Positions 53,634 to 63,129 of a stretch of 64,000 bases of DNA are shown one piece after another. Every line of letters begins with the position of its first letter. Position 1 is the stretch's first letter. The notes beneath the pieces were generated by a model. It saw nothing but the letters and a program-made list of their open reading frames with translations, had not been told where the DNA came from and ran no database searches. The position numbers were made by a program, and so were the translations under genes. The DNA is from Paenibacillus illinoisensis NBRC 15959 (GTDB lineage Bacteria > Bacillota > Bacilli > Paenibacillales > Paenibacillaceae), in the NCBI RefSeq assembly GCF_004000925.1, contig NZ_BIME01000007.1:186001-250000 (forward strand), in the 5' to 3' direction.

Positions 53634-53834
53634 TTACTTTTGATCCGAGTGGGGATTCGGATTGAATCTTTGTGAGATTTTCTTCTCGGCTTTCTTGCGC
53701 CGGATCCAGCGCTTAAGTATGTTCTGCTGCTTTCTTTCTTCTAGTGTTTCTTTCATGCCTTGAATCATGAATTCGGATCTTCGTCTATCATCCCGACTAA
53801 TCTCGCGTAATTCTTTAATAAATTTGTCGTCCAT
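53634..53834 (-). CDS. Small basic helical protein, 66 residues
   Basis: The ATG at 53834 follows GAGAGGCAG. The product is highly charged and helical (MDDKFIKELREISRDDRRR, RKQQNILKRWIRRKKAEKK) with no membrane segment. No family is recognised. A longer reading from 53921 lacks a ribosome binding site. It ends just before a bidirectional terminator and converges on the cyclase gene. The dense positive charge suggests nucleic-acid contact, which is only a guess. Confidence 0.55.
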   Translation of the reverse strand: MDDKFIKELREISRDDRRRSEFMIQGMKETLEERKQQNILKRWIRRKKAEKKISQRFNPNPHSDQK

Positions 53835-54019
53835 ATCTGCCTCTCGCTCATTCAGGATAACACCATTATACCGAACGTACGTTCTTTTATCAAGTTTTAC
53901 CATTAGCCATTGTAGCCGCAACCGAATTTGTGAAAAAGAGCACAGGAACAGTCTCCTCTATATGTGAAAATGGAATTGAGAATTCAGTGCCATCTGTACA
54001 CTTGTCTGGAGGGTGAGGT

Positions 54020-54502
54020 ATGAACGCAGGTGAGAAGCGACTCGGATCCGGCCAGGGTTCGGACAGATTATCGTGGGTACTCATTATATTGCATGGATTT
54101 TTGGGCATTGGTGCGATCGTTGGAGGGGGAGGCCTCATTATCGATTCATCAGGAAGTCTCCTCCATATGTCAAATTCGTTGTTGGAGCATTCCCCGTTTG
54201 GCAATTTTTTGATTCCGGGAATCATACTATTGTTGGTTCTTGGTATCATGCCGATCGTGATTGCCATTTCGCTTATAACATACTCTCATTGGGAAATAGG
54301 AGAAAAACTTAATCTCTACCTGGATCGGTATTGGGGATGGACATTCTCCTTGTATACAGGGTTCGCACTTCATATCTGGATTATGGTTCAGGTATTCTGG
54401 ATACAGCATGTCTCAATCATTCATCTGATTTATTTTGCATGGGGCGTCGCAATTCAGGTTGTTACTCTCCTGCCTGGAGTGCAGCGAAGATATTCCAGGT
54501 AG
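54020..54502 (+). CDS. Four-helix membrane protein of unknown function
   Basis: This 160-residue protein has about four hydrophobic helices (VLIILHGFLGIGAIVGGGGLI, FLIPGIILLLVLGIMPIVIAIS, TFSLYTGFALHIWIMVQVFW, IHLIYFAWGVAIQVVTLLP). It starts at an ATG with GGAGGGTGAGG upstream. No characterised family is recognised. It is transcribed alone and converges on the ABC binding-protein gene, with a shared terminator in between. Confidence 0.75.
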   Translation: MNAGEKRLGSGQGSDRLSWVLIILHGFLGIGAIVGGGGLIIDSSGSLLHMSNSLLEHSPFGNFLIPGIILLLVLGIMPIVIAISLITYSHWEIGEKLNLYLDRYWGWTFSLYTGFALHIWIMVQVFWIQHVSIIHLIYFAWGVAIQVVTLLPGVQRRYSR

Positions 54503-54536
54503 ATCATTCAACCTAGATGCAATCTGCATTATATGA

Positions 54537-54590
54537 AAACGGCTGCCGACAGAACCCTGGAGTGATTCTGTCAGCAGCCGTTTATGCTTT
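54537..54590. terminator. Bidirectional terminator between convergent genes
   Basis: AAAACGGCTGC(C)GACAGAA pairs with TTCTGTC(A)GCAGCCGTTT, flanked by A- and T-rich ends. Confidence 0.85.
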
Positions 54591-54593
54591 TAT

Positions 54594-56420
54594 CTACTTG
54601 GATGCGTTGTAATTGCTCAAGAACTCTTTTACTTTGGCCGGATCAGACTTCAATTCATTCCCTGTCTGAACGAGCGGACTTACCGTAGAGTAGGCTTTGA
54701 GCTTGTTGTTCTTATAGAACTGGAGAATCTCATCCTGATTAATGGAGTACAGCACTGCCTTTCTCAAGTCACTGCTCTTCGCCACATCTCTATTCTTGGT
54801 GTTAAACAGCAGATAGGAAACCGCGTTGCTCGGAATGCTCTGCAGCTTCAGCTTGCTGTCACTTTCAATGATGTCATACTTCGTTTCTGGTACCCCGTAA
54901 TACAAATGAATTTCACTGCTGCGAAGGGCAGACAATGCACTGTCAGCATCCGCGATGAAGCGTACGTTTACCTGTGAAATTTTCGGAGCATATTCAGAGC
55001 CTTTGCGGTATCCGGGGTTTTGATAGAATACGCCCTCGTAATCGTTTTTGTAAGCCAGAATGTAAGGTCCACTTGCATACAGTGTGTTGTTGTACGAAGC
55101 CCCCTCTGTTACCGTGTTCTGGTCACCATAAGGAATATCCTTGTTTACGTCAAAAGAAGCTACGTCATAGGTGTTGATGCTCTCCACCTGTTTCTTGGAC
55201 ACGATCCCCGCGGATTGGTGAGCCAGGTAATTCAGGACTTGAGGGAAAGGCTCTGTTGTGGTTAGTTTCACGACCTGATATTTACCTGCACTATTATCCG
55301 CTTTTGTTTTGTCTGAGACCAGTTCGGTGATTTTGGAATCGAGTCCTTGCTCGAGAGCGTCTTTGATGGTTCCGTTACCGCCGGATTGCTGGATGGATTC
55401 CAGGGTGCTCAGGTCGGTTACCAGCTCAGCTTCTTTGATATGCTCGTGCAAGCTGTATGTCCGGTGATCCGGAACAGAGTCTTTATTTTTGGCGCGGTCC
55501 AGAGAGAAGATGACGTCATCGGCACCAACGCGCTCCCCGGTATCCACTGCCTTTTTGTTTTCAATCTTTGCAAAGTTAATATCGTCTCTCAGAATGAAAT
55601 AATACTCCGAATTCCCCTCAGCGATGCTGAAATTGTGGGAAAGTGATGCTTCGGCTGTCAGTTGATCATCATCCGTCAGGTTTACAAGACGAACATACAT
55701 GTTGGTGTTCAATTGGTTGATGGAGCCGTCGTTGCCTTTGATCGGGTCAAGGGAAGTCAGCACGGAAGCACTTTGAGTCAGGATCAGTGGATCCTTAGTA
55801 TTCTTGGAACTGTCCTTGAATTCGATCGGTTCCCAAGCCATGGCACGGGATTTGGACAGGCGCACCGTATCCGGATTCAGGATGTCCTGATTCACGGCCT
55901 GACTCTTCAAGGAAATGTACAATGGAGCGATGTAGGCTTGATCCGTTACCAGGCGGTCCTCCAATTGTTTGTACGTTTCCTTGTATTCTTCGGGTGTTTG
56001 GGTGGCTGCGGCGTCAATGAGTTTATCGATCTCTTCATCCGCCAGAATGCTGTAGTCACCACCGGTTTTGAAAAGAGAACGAACGGCATAGTCCGGGTTA
56101 CCGGTTACTGTCGTCCAGCTGGAGAGAGCAATATCATAGTTGCCCGCGTCCTGTTGGGATTTGTAGCTGCCGTAATCCGGCTGCAGATTCAGCTTTACAT
56201 TGAAGCCGTTTTTGGTCAGCTGATCACGGATGATATTAACGTCATTTTCGGAAGAACTTTGGGCGAGCAACTCAATGTCGACTGGAGCCTGATTCTGAGC
56301 GTTCTCTGCTGGCGAAGTGGGGGTCGTCTCCGATTGGGTTTCGGACTTGGTCTTCACGCTGCAGCCCGAAATCACGATGACGAGAATAAGCAGCAATGAG
56401 ATCAACGAACGTTTTTTCAT
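54594..56420 (-). CDS. Peptide/nickel-type ABC binding lipoprotein with circularly permuted domain order
   Basis: This 608-residue lipoprotein has signal SLLLILVIVISGC and a Ser/Glu/Thr tether. Family-5 binding proteins normally begin with a TLDP/YVRL segment and end with a lobe containing a GYDIAL-W pattern, an acidic DEEIDKLIDAA helix and a PLYIS strand. Here that terminal lobe (VDIELLAQSSSENDVNII, DIALSSWTTVTGNPDYAV, DEEIDKLIDAAATQTPEEY, IAPLYISLKS) comes first, at about residues 47-190. The usual start (TSLDPIKGNDGSINQLNTNM) follows at about 215, and the protein stops after RKAVLYSINQDEIL...DPAKVKEFLSNY, where the lobe would usually begin. AGGAGG precedes the ATG. It is the last gene of an operon with two permeases. 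Confidence 0.85.
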   Translation of the reverse strand: MKKRSLISLLLILVIVISGCSVKTKSETQSETTPTSPAENAQNQAPVDIELLAQSSSENDVNIIRDQLTKNGFNVKLNLQPDYGSYKSQQDAGNYDIALSSWTTVTGNPDYAVRSLFKTGGDYSILADEEIDKLIDAAATQTPEEYKETYKQLEDRLVTDQAYIAPLYISLKSQAVNQDILNPDTVRLSKSRAMAWEPIEFKDSSKNTKDPLILTQSASVLTSLDPIKGNDGSINQLNTNMYVRLVNLTDDDQLTAEASLSHNFSIAEGNSEYYFILRDDINFAKIENKKAVDTGERVGADDVIFSLDRAKNKDSVPDHRTYSLHEHIKEAELVTDLSTLESIQQSGGNGTIKDALEQGLDSKITELVSDKTKADNSAGKYQVVKLTTTEPFPQVLNYLAHQSAGIVSKKQVESINTYDVASFDVNKDIPYGDQNTVTEGASYNNTLYASGPYILAYKNDYEGVFYQNPGYRKGSEYAPKISQVNVRFIADADSALSALRSSEIHLYYGVPETKYDIIESDSKLKLQSIPSNAVSYLLFNTKNRDVAKSSDLRKAVLYSINQDEILQFYKNNKLKAYSTVSPLVQTGNELKSDPAKVKEFLSNYNASK

Positions 56421-56482
56421 GGGATTACCTCCTGGATAATTTTGAATGGAATGAATTGAATGAATTGTTAGAATTGCTTGAA

Positions 56483-57997
56483 TTAAGCCTTTACCAATTT
56501 CGGATCAAGTGCGTCGCGCAGACCATCACCGAGAAAGTTGAATGACAGAACGAGCAGAATGATAGCCAGCCCCGGATAAATGGCGAGATACGAGTGCGTT
56601 TCCAGATATGTACTGCCCAGCTTGAGAATGTTGCCCCATTCCGGGATATGTGGTTCGACACCCAGTCCCAGATAGCTCAGGCTGCTGGTAGCAATGACCG
56701 CTCCGCCAATCGTAAGCGTGGACTTGATGATCATTGGTGCAAGCGAGTTGGGAATGATGTGCTTGAAAATGATGGAACGGTTGTTATAGCCGAGTGCACG
56801 CGCAGCCTCTACGAATTCGAAGGTGGAAACATACAGGACGCTGGCTCTCATGGTACGTGCATAAGTCGGGATGGAGCCCAGACTGAGTGCCAGAATCAGA
56901 TTGACCGTATTGGCGCCAAATGCCGCAATGATGGCAATGGCCAGCAGGATGCCCGGAATGGCATAGAGGACATCGAGCAGCCGCATGATGATATTGTCTG
57001 TGTGTCTTCCATAGAATCCGGAGAAGGCTCCAAGGACTCCACCAATGATCACAGGAATAATGGTCGACAGGCAGCCTACGATCAACGAGATGCGGGCACC
57101 GAATACGATTCGCGAGAACAGGCATCGCCCGAAATCATCCGTCCCGAGTGGATAAGCCAGGGATGGCGGCTGCAGCAGGGCGGAATAGTTGTTTTCGACC
57201 GCCATGCTGTAATCAAAGGTGAAGAAACTGCAGATCGAGATGGAAAATAGAAAGATGATAAAAAACATGCCGGACATCGCTGTTACGTTAGGAGCCAGTC
57301 GGTCCCAGAGGTCGTTCCAGAAGTTTGATTTCTGTTTCCCTTGTCTCCGGTAGCGCCCGATGATGGAAATGCCGAGCAGGAGTGCAAATACGTTTCCTGT
57401 GACCGAGGTAAGGATCAGCAGGATGCTGACAGCAATCATCCAGCGTGGAATGACCGAAGCAGCAGTATACTGGGCTACAATCATCAAAACGACCAGGTCA
57501 ATGACCAGAATGAATAGCAAGGCGGCCATGGCTGGCAAAAACGTATCGGATACATAGGGTTTGAACATATTGAGCGCCGATACGCCAATAACGAACAGCT
57601 GCGTCAGCAGCATATAGACCGCAAAGGTGTATTCCACTTGCTTTGCTTTTTTGATCAGATGAAATGCTGCTGTGACGATGAAAATATTGCCAGAGCAGAT
57701 GGTCAGCAGCTGAACCCAAGCCAGCCTGCGGGTTAATGCTGAGATATGTCCGTGTCTGGTCAAGTCTTTTCGGATGAGCAGCATCAGGATACTCTGAATG
57801 ATCGTAAAGAAAAGATAGATACAAAGTGCAGTTAGCAGAAATGGTCTGAATTCTTGCCTGCCCAGGTCATAACTGTTAAACAGCAGTAACACCGTCAATA
57901 GGAGAGAAGTAACCCACGCAAAGCTGGCCTGACTGTATTCTGGTGAAGACTTAAGCCGGAAACGCACTTCTTGTGTTAGGGAACCCGAATTTGTCAT
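56483..57997 (-). CDS. Peptide-type ABC permease (DppC class) with a large extra N-terminal membrane domain
   Basis: The 504-residue protein ends in a standard DppC/OppC permease of about 280 residues: YPLGTDDFGRCLFSRIVFGAR, then VEAARALGYNNRSIIFKHIIPN as the ATPase-contact loop, then YLGLGVEPHIPEWGNIL. The first 220 residues are an additional domain with about six further helices (FAWVTSLLLTVLLLFNSY, FLPAMAALLFILVIDLVVLMIVA and others) not found in ordinary DppC. AGGTG precedes the ATG, 13 bases after the DppB-class stop. The partner permease also carries an N-terminal addition. Confidence 0.88.
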   Translation of the reverse strand: MTNSGSLTQEVRFRLKSSPEYSQASFAWVTSLLLTVLLLFNSYDLGRQEFRPFLLTALCIYLFFTIIQSILMLLIRKDLTRHGHISALTRRLAWVQLLTICSGNIFIVTAAFHLIKKAKQVEYTFAVYMLLTQLFVIGVSALNMFKPYVSDTFLPAMAALLFILVIDLVVLMIVAQYTAASVIPRWMIAVSILLILTSVTGNVFALLLGISIIGRYRRQGKQKSNFWNDLWDRLAPNVTAMSGMFFIIFLFSISICSFFTFDYSMAVENNYSALLQPPSLAYPLGTDDFGRCLFSRIVFGARISLIVGCLSTIIPVIIGGVLGAFSGFYGRHTDNIIMRLLDVLYAIPGILLAIAIIAAFGANTVNLILALSLGSIPTYARTMRASVLYVSTFEFVEAARALGYNNRSIIFKHIIPNSLAPMIIKSTLTIGGAVIATSSLSYLGLGVEPHIPEWGNILKLGSTYLETHSYLAIYPGLAIILLVLSFNFLGDGLRDALDPKLVKA

Positions 57998-58009
57998 ATT
58001 GCACCTGCT

Positions 58010-59428
58010 TTAATATTGTTTCATCTTGGAACGTACTCTTGGATCAATAAATGCGTACAACAGATCTACGATTACATTAATAATGGAAATGGTAATCGCT
58101 GTATACACTACTCCGCCCATGATACTCGGAATATCGGGAATAAACTGTTTATCCACAATGTAACTGCCGAGTCCACTAATATTAAATACTTTCTCCGTTA
58201 CGGCCGCTCCGCCGAGCATACCTCCAAATTGCAATCCAACCACCGTTACGATTGGAATCAACGCATTGCGTACCGCATGTTTCAGCAGAACACTCCGTTC
58301 GCTGAGTCCTTTGGCGCGAGCTGTCATCACGTAATCTTCGTGAATAACTTCCAACGTGGAAGAACGGGTCATCCGGGCCACTGCAGCCGTTAATCCTGTT
58401 CCCAGAACAATGGTTGGCATAATGATGGACAGCCAGTTCTGAGGATTGAAGGTCGCAGGCAGCCACTGCATTTTAATTGAGAAGTTCAGGATGAAGATCA
58501 GTCCCTGCCAGAAGTTCGGAATCGACAATCCGATCAGGGCGATAAACATAAATGTGTAATCAAACAGCGAATTGGGCTTGATCGCTGAGATGATCCCGAT
58601 GGGAAGTGCGATGACAAGGGCAAGCAGTAGAGAAATGACTGCGAGTGTCAGTGTAATTGGAAACTTTCTGGCTATGGTCGCAGTAACATCCTCATTTCCC
58701 GAGAAGGATTTGCCCAGATCAAACAGCGCGATTCCCTTGATATTGTTCCAGAGCTGAACGAGATAAGGCTGATCCAGACCGTATACGTGATTAAAGGCTG
58801 CAATCTGCTCCTGTGTCGCTGTCTCTCCGAGAATGTTGGCTGCCGGGTTGAATGGAGACAGATACAAGATAGTAAATACGAGGGTAGCTACACCCAAAAT
58901 GACGAATAGAGTCATCAGTATTCTTTCGAATATGTACTTTAGATAAGGATTGCCATAGATCCATAGTATGACGTACATCAGACAGCCTGGAATGATAGAT
59001 AGAGCCACAAACCAGGGTTTATCCAGCAATGCACGGAACGTGTCTGCCATGGTCAGGCGCTGTTCTCCATGTTCCTGCAGCCTGCGTGACGTTCGTTCAT
59101 ACAACTCTTTCTGATATGTTTCCTCCAGCCACTGCTCCGTCTGACGCTTGAATTCTGTTTCACTGACCTGCTGCTGGAAGAAGCGATGTTTGCGCCTCAG
59201 CTGTTCTTCTACTATGGTTCGAAGCTTATCCCGGTAAGAAGAAGAGTGCATCTCCTGTTCTACAGCTCGCTGAGTGGTTTGCCATCCATCCTTTTGGTGT
59301 CTGGATTGCCACACCAGAAGCACAATCAGATTGATCGGCAGCCCGAGAATAAACAGCACATATCGGTAGGAGGGATGAAGCAGCATTTTGCCATAAATGA
59401 AACTCAGATGCTGTGCAAGCCGTGACAT
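58010..59428 (-). CDS. Peptide-type ABC permease (DppB class) with an N-terminal extension
   Basis: This 472-residue permease has a C-terminal DppB/OppB core: LMTLFVILGVATLVFTILYLSPFNPA, YGLDQPYLVQLWN, YVMTARAKGLSERSVLLKHAVRNALIP as the coupling loop, and PSIMGGVVYTAITISI. About 150 extra residues precede it: one helix (YVLFILGLPINLIVLLVW), a charged stretch with EEQLRRKHRFFQQQVSE that may be a coiled coil, and another helix (FVALSIIPGCLMYVILWIYG). The ATG at 59428 follows TAGGCGG; a TTG at 59452 after AGGGAGG is an alternative. It is the first gene of the minus-strand operon, divergent from the ATPase gene. Confidence 0.87.
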   Translation of the reverse strand: MSRLAQHLSFIYGKMLLHPSYRYVLFILGLPINLIVLLVWQSRHQKDGWQTTQRAVEQEMHSSSYRDKLRTIVEEQLRRKHRFFQQQVSETEFKRQTEQWLEETYQKELYERTSRRLQEHGEQRLTMADTFRALLDKPWFVALSIIPGCLMYVILWIYGNPYLKYIFERILMTLFVILGVATLVFTILYLSPFNPAANILGETATQEQIAAFNHVYGLDQPYLVQLWNNIKGIALFDLGKSFSGNEDVTATIARKFPITLTLAVISLLLALVIALPIGIISAIKPNSLFDYTFMFIALIGLSIPNFWQGLIFILNFSIKMQWLPATFNPQNWLSIIMPTIVLGTGLTAAVARMTRSSTLEVIHEDYVMTARAKGLSERSVLLKHAVRNALIPIVTVVGLQFGGMLGGAAVTEKVFNISGLGSYIVDKQFIPDIPSIMGGVVYTAITISIINVIVDLLYAFIDPRVRSKMKQY

Positions 59429-59510
59429 TTTGCCGCCTACTGCAAGATTCAAACCGTGCAAACCTCCCTACATTCAGTTTTAAATTGCATTATTCCGATT
59501 GATATAGTAT

Positions 59511-59539
59511 ATATTATTTAGGGTCTATTCAATTGTCAA
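59511..59539 (-). promoter_or_regulatory. Promoter of the permease/binding-protein operon
   Basis: On the minus strand TTGACA and TAATAT are separated by 17 bases, about 80 bases before the DppB-class start. It lies in the divergent gap shared with the ATPase gene. Confidence 0.7.
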
Positions 59540-59598
59540 GGTATGGAATTGTGTACATATTATGAAACGCGTAAATATGAAGGAAAGCAGGTGTTTAC

Positions 59599-61344
59599 AT
59601 GCAGCCTTTACTGAAAGTTAGTGATTTGTCCGTCTCTTTTCATTCTGGAGAGAATGAGTTTCAGGCGGTACGGGAGGTCAGCTTCGAGGTTCGGAAAGGG
59701 GAAACGCTTGGGATTGTTGGAGAATCGGGGAGCGGCAAAAGTGTAACAGCCCGTTCCATTATGAGGCTGCTTGCTTCTCCTCCATCTCAGATGAAGCAGG
59801 GAGAGATTTTGTTTCGTGGAGTCAATCTGGCGACCAAAACGCAAAAGGAGATGGAAAGCATCCGCGGCCGCGACATCGGCATGATTTTTCAGGATCCCAT
59901 GAGTTCGCTTAATCCGACCATCAAAGTTGGAAAACAAATCTCCGAAAGTTTGATCAAGCATCAGAAGCTGTCTCGCAGGGAAGCGAAAAAGCAAGCCATC
60001 GCCATGCTCGAGCTGGTTGGCATATCACGGAGTGAGGTGCGCTACAATCAGTACCCGCACGAGTTCTCGGGAGGCATGCGTCAGCGGGTCATGATCGCCA
60101 TTGCACTTGCTTGCCGCCCGGAGCTGCTGATTGCCGATGAACCAACAACTGCACTCGACGTGACTATCCAGGCACAAATTCTGAATCTGATGAAAGACAT
60201 GCAGGAACGGCTGGGGACGTCCATTATACTGATTACCCATGATCTGGGGGTTGTGGCCGGAATGTGTGACCGCGTCGTGGTCATGAAAGAGGGACAGATC
60301 GTGGAATCCGGGACGACGGCGGAGATCTTCGCCAATCCGAAACACGAATATACGTCCAGACTTCTGAATGCCTTGCCGCGGTTGGATGAGAAGAAGAAAC
60401 CCAAACCGGTTTCACTGTTCCCTAAGGATCTACAAGATGATCAGCCTCTGCTTGAGGTGAAATCCCTGCGGCAGCATTTTAATCTTGGCAAAGGCAATAC
60501 ACTGAAGGCAGTGAATGATATCAGCTTTTATATCCGACAGGGCGAGACACTGGGAGTCGTAGGAGAGTCTGGCAGCGGAAAATCCACGACGGGGCGTGCC
60601 ATCTTGAGACTGCATGAACCGACTGGCGGGGATGTCTTGTTCAAAGGGGTTCCACTAAACCGGCTGTCCACTTCGGAAATGAAAACGATGAGACGGCATA
60701 TGCAGATCATCTTCCAGGACCCCTACGCCTCATTGAACCCGAAATTGAGAATTATGGACATTATCGGGGAGGCTCTTGATATCCATCAGCTGACCAAGAC
60801 AACAGCGGAGAGGGAGAAGCGGGTGGAAGAACTGCTGGAAATGGTGGGGCTTGATCCATCCCATGCGCTGCGGTACCCTCACGAATTCTCTGGCGGTCAG
60901 AGACAGAGAATCGGGATTGCGCGGGCACTTGCTGTGGAACCGGAATTTATTGTGTGTGATGAGCCGTTGTCTGCGCTCGATGTGTCCATACAGGCGCAGA
61001 TCGTACAGCTTCTTGAGGAATTGCAGCAGCGGCTTGGTTTGACGTATCTTTTTATTGCACACGACTTGTCCATGGTCAAACATATCAGTGATCGTGTGGC
61101 TGTGATGTATAACGGTAAAATCGTTGAGCTTGCTGAGAGTGAAGAGCTCTATTCCAATCCACAGCATGCGTATACGAAGTCGCTTCTCTCTGCAATCCCG
61201 GTCCCTGATCCGGCTGTGGAAGCGAAGAAAAAACGCACGGTGTTTGAAGAAAACAGCAGGGAGCAGCTAGCCGATCGTTACAATCTGGAGCAGTCCAAGT
61301 GGGTCGAAGTAACGGAAGGGCACTGGGTGGCCGTTTCTGGTTAG
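59599..61344 (+). CDS. Fused double ATPase of the peptide/nickel-type ABC transporter
   Basis: This 581-residue protein contains two complete ABC ATPases in tandem, a DppD-like half and a DppF-like half. Each has a Walker A (GESGSGKS), a signature (FSGGMRQR in the first, FSGGQRQR in the second), and a Walker B ([12 protein letters not shown] and [12 protein letters not shown]). One protein thus replaces the usual two subunits, as in GsiA-like systems. The ATG follows a GGAAAGCAGG site. It is transcribed divergently from the two permeases and binding protein, which it must power. A terminator lies downstream. Confidence 0.94.
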   Translation: MQPLLKVSDLSVSFHSGENEFQAVREVSFEVRKGETLGIVGESGSGKSVTARSIMRLLASPPSQMKQGEILFRGVNLATKTQKEMESIRGRDIGMIFQDPMSSLNPTIKVGKQISESLIKHQKLSRREAKKQAIAMLELVGISRSEVRYNQYPHEFSGGMRQRVMIAIALACRPELLIADEPTTALDVTIQAQILNLMKDMQERLGTSIILITHDLGVVAGMCDRVVVMKEGQIVESGTTAEIFANPKHEYTSRLLNALPRLDEKKKPKPVSLFPKDLQDDQPLLEVKSLRQHFNLGKGNTLKAVNDISFYIRQGETLGVVGESGSGKSTTGRAILRLHEPTGGDVLFKGVPLNRLSTSEMKTMRRHMQIIFQDPYASLNPKLRIMDIIGEALDIHQLTKTTAEREKRVEELLEMVGLDPSHALRYPHEFSGGQRQRIGIARALAVEPEFIVCDEPLSALDVSIQAQIVQLLEELQQRLGLTYLFIAHDLSMVKHISDRVAVMYNGKIVELAESEELYSNPQHAYTKSLLSAIPVPDPAVEAKKKRTVFEENSREQLADRYNLEQSKWVEVTEGHWVAVSG

Positions 61345-61380
61345 AACGGATCAGAGTGATCACACGAGCAGGCACAAAAA

Positions 61381-61430
61381 AACAACCCCGTCAGTGATCT
61401 GTGCAAGATCAACTGTGCGGGGTCCTTTAT
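61381..61430. terminator. Terminator between the ATPase and lipoprotein genes
   Basis: ACCCCG pairs with CGGGGT around an inner GATC/GATC stem, with T-rich sequence on the + side and A-rich on the other. It serves the convergent ATPase and lipoprotein genes. Confidence 0.7.
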
Positions 61431-61456
61431 ACGTTTGTTTTAGGTTGTGGACGGTA

Positions 61457-62239
61457 TTATTTGAATTGCACCGATTTCTTGATATTGTCAATTTCGGCTT
61501 TGCTTGCATCATCCAAATACGTGAAGATGAAGTTGAAGGCATAACCTTCAATGATGGTGCTGTAGTAATCCTGTGTAATGGTTGTGCCGTCACCAGCATC
61601 CATTGTGATTTGCATAACATCCATCTCTTTACCACCGATCGTTTCGGTTGTGATTTCCTTATAATCATAAGGGAACTGGCTGTCGACCATGAATTTCTTG
61701 GTTGCTTCCAGGTAGTCTTTACCTGTGCGAATCCCTTGCAGCAGGCTGACTTTCTCGGCAATAGCCATAGCGGAAGGACCCACTTCCTGACCACCCAGAG
61801 GCAATTCTGAAGCCATCAACAGGTTCAGTGTTTTTGTTTGGGACAGTTCAAGCTGTTTTTTCTTCGTATCATCGTCACCGGCAATGGCATCCGAAGAAGC
61901 GCTTGTCAGCTCGTTCATTCCTGCAGCATCCTGGAACTCCCATTCCTCAGGGAATTTCAAGGATACACCGAAGTAGTCATTCGTGTAGGAACCTTTTTCG
62001 GTTGTACCCAGTTCCACGTTAGCTGAATTGTCTTCTTCCTCAGCTGCTCCGTCAGTCGACGTTTCCGTACTTTCAGTATCCTCAGTTTTGGCTGTATCCG
62101 TGTCTGTAGCGGCTGCAGTTTCTGTTTTAGTCGTGTCTTCCGTTTGAGCGTTGTTATCTGCCTTGTCACCGCAAGCGGCTGCAACAAGCATCATCATGAT
62201 GAGCATAGTGAATAAAGACGTTTTTTTTGTGATAGACAT
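61457..62239 (-). CDS. Lipoprotein with PsbP-like C-terminal domain
   Basis: This 260-residue protein starts MSITKKTSLFTMLIMMMLVAAAC; the VAAAC lipobox marks a lipoprotein. A long Thr/Glu/Asp-rich tether of about 65 residues follows. The globular part then begins YTNDYFGVSLKFPEEWEF, a pattern of PsbP-like or stress-associated secreted domains, and ends IDNIKKSVQFK. The ATG at 62239 follows CAGGAGGG; an upstream in-frame ATG at 62308 has no site. No enzymatic motif is seen. It lies 110 bases downstream of the LuxR-type regulator gene on the same strand. Confidence 0.82.
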   Translation of the reverse strand: MSITKKTSLFTMLIMMMLVAAACGDKADNNAQTEDTTKTETAAATDTDTAKTEDTESTETSTDGAAEEEDNSANVELGTTEKGSYTNDYFGVSLKFPEEWEFQDAAGMNELTSASSDAIAGDDDTKKKQLELSQTKTLNLLMASELPLGGQEVGPSAMAIAEKVSLLQGIRTGKDYLEATKKFMVDSQFPYDYKEITTETIGGKEMDVMQITMDAGDGTTITQDYYSTIIEGYAFNFIFTYLDDASKAEIDNIKKSVQFK

Positions 62240-62349
62240 AAAACCCTCCTGAAATAAATGTGTGTGTTCTCTCTCTGTAATGTTGCGTACTCCAAAATTG
62301 TAGCACAAGTGTTCTTCTTGACCAGCTATAGGAAACTATAGGGGTTCCA

Positions 62350-63111
62350 CTATAAATAAGACAATCGGCTTGCAATTGAAACAGCTTCCGTGCTGGATTG
62401 CACACCTAATTTGTTGAAGATCACTTTTTTGTGGTGATTCACGGTGCATTCCTTGATTTTTAATTTCAAAGCTATGGCCTTAACGGTTAACCCTTTTGAG
62501 ATCATTTCAAGGATGGTTAACTGACGCTCAGTGAAATCCACAGAAGGCTTCTCGGTAGGAACGGATGACATCAGGCTCTGGTAGCTGTTCTGCATATGGG
62601 CAGGAATGAGCTTGGCAATGGCGATTAATTCACTTTGCATATCTGCGTTAATGGTGGACACATCCAGATAACCGGAATGGTTGATTCCTACAGATAGAGG
62701 CGTAGCGTAACAGTGCCATTGTTGAAAAAGCGGGCTCTCATGCTGCTCTGGCGGCAGCAATACCGGTTCGTTCTTTTCCATGGTGGCCGAGATGGCGTTG
62801 ATTCCGCAGCTCTGTGCAGTGAAAACCATGCCTGGACGAATCGGTGACTGCTTCACTTCATCCTCCAGATCAGGGCTGTAATCCATGGCGAGCAGCACGC
62901 CATCCGCATCCGTAAGCAGAAACAGATAGGTGCTGGACAGATTCTCTCGGATATCCGATAGACTGCGCTGGAAGGCACCGATCAGAAAATGATTGATTTT
63001 GCGCAATCTTTCCAGACTGGTCCTGGAAATATATTTAATATGAGCCATGCTCGATCTAGGTGCACTGATGTCAGACCAATGTTCCAGCAAGGCCGATGTA
63101 GTGACAGACAT
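62350..63111 (-). CDS. LuxR-type transcriptional regulator with GAF-like sensor
   Basis: This 253-residue regulator has an N-terminal GAF-like region (about 50-170; STYLFLLTDADGVLLAMDYS, GINAISATMEKNEPVLLP). A C-terminal LuxR helix-turn-helix follows (FTERQLTILEMISKGLTVKA, KECTVNHHKKVIFNKLGVQS). The N-terminal layout resembles activators of sigma-54 type sensors, but no AAA domain is present. AAGGAGGT precedes the ATG. The suppressor-of-fused gene ends 18 bases upstream, so the two may be cotranscribed. Confidence 0.85.
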   Translation of the reverse strand: MSVTTSALLEHWSDISAPRSSMAHIKYISRTSLERLRKINHFLIGAFQRSLSDIRENLSSTYLFLLTDADGVLLAMDYSPDLEDEVKQSPIRPGMVFTAQSCGINAISATMEKNEPVLLPPEQHESPLFQQWHCYATPLSVGINHSGYLDVSTINADMQSELIAIAKLIPAHMQNSYQSLMSSVPTEKPSVDFTERQLTILEMISKGLTVKAIALKLKIKECTVNHHKKVIFNKLGVQSSTEAVSIASRLSYL

Positions 63112-63129
63112 GATACTACCTCCTTACAT

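Noticed and set aside
55662..56399. 245-residue + frame opposite the binding-protein gene
   Set aside because: Antisense to the lipoprotein; no start signal and no motifs.
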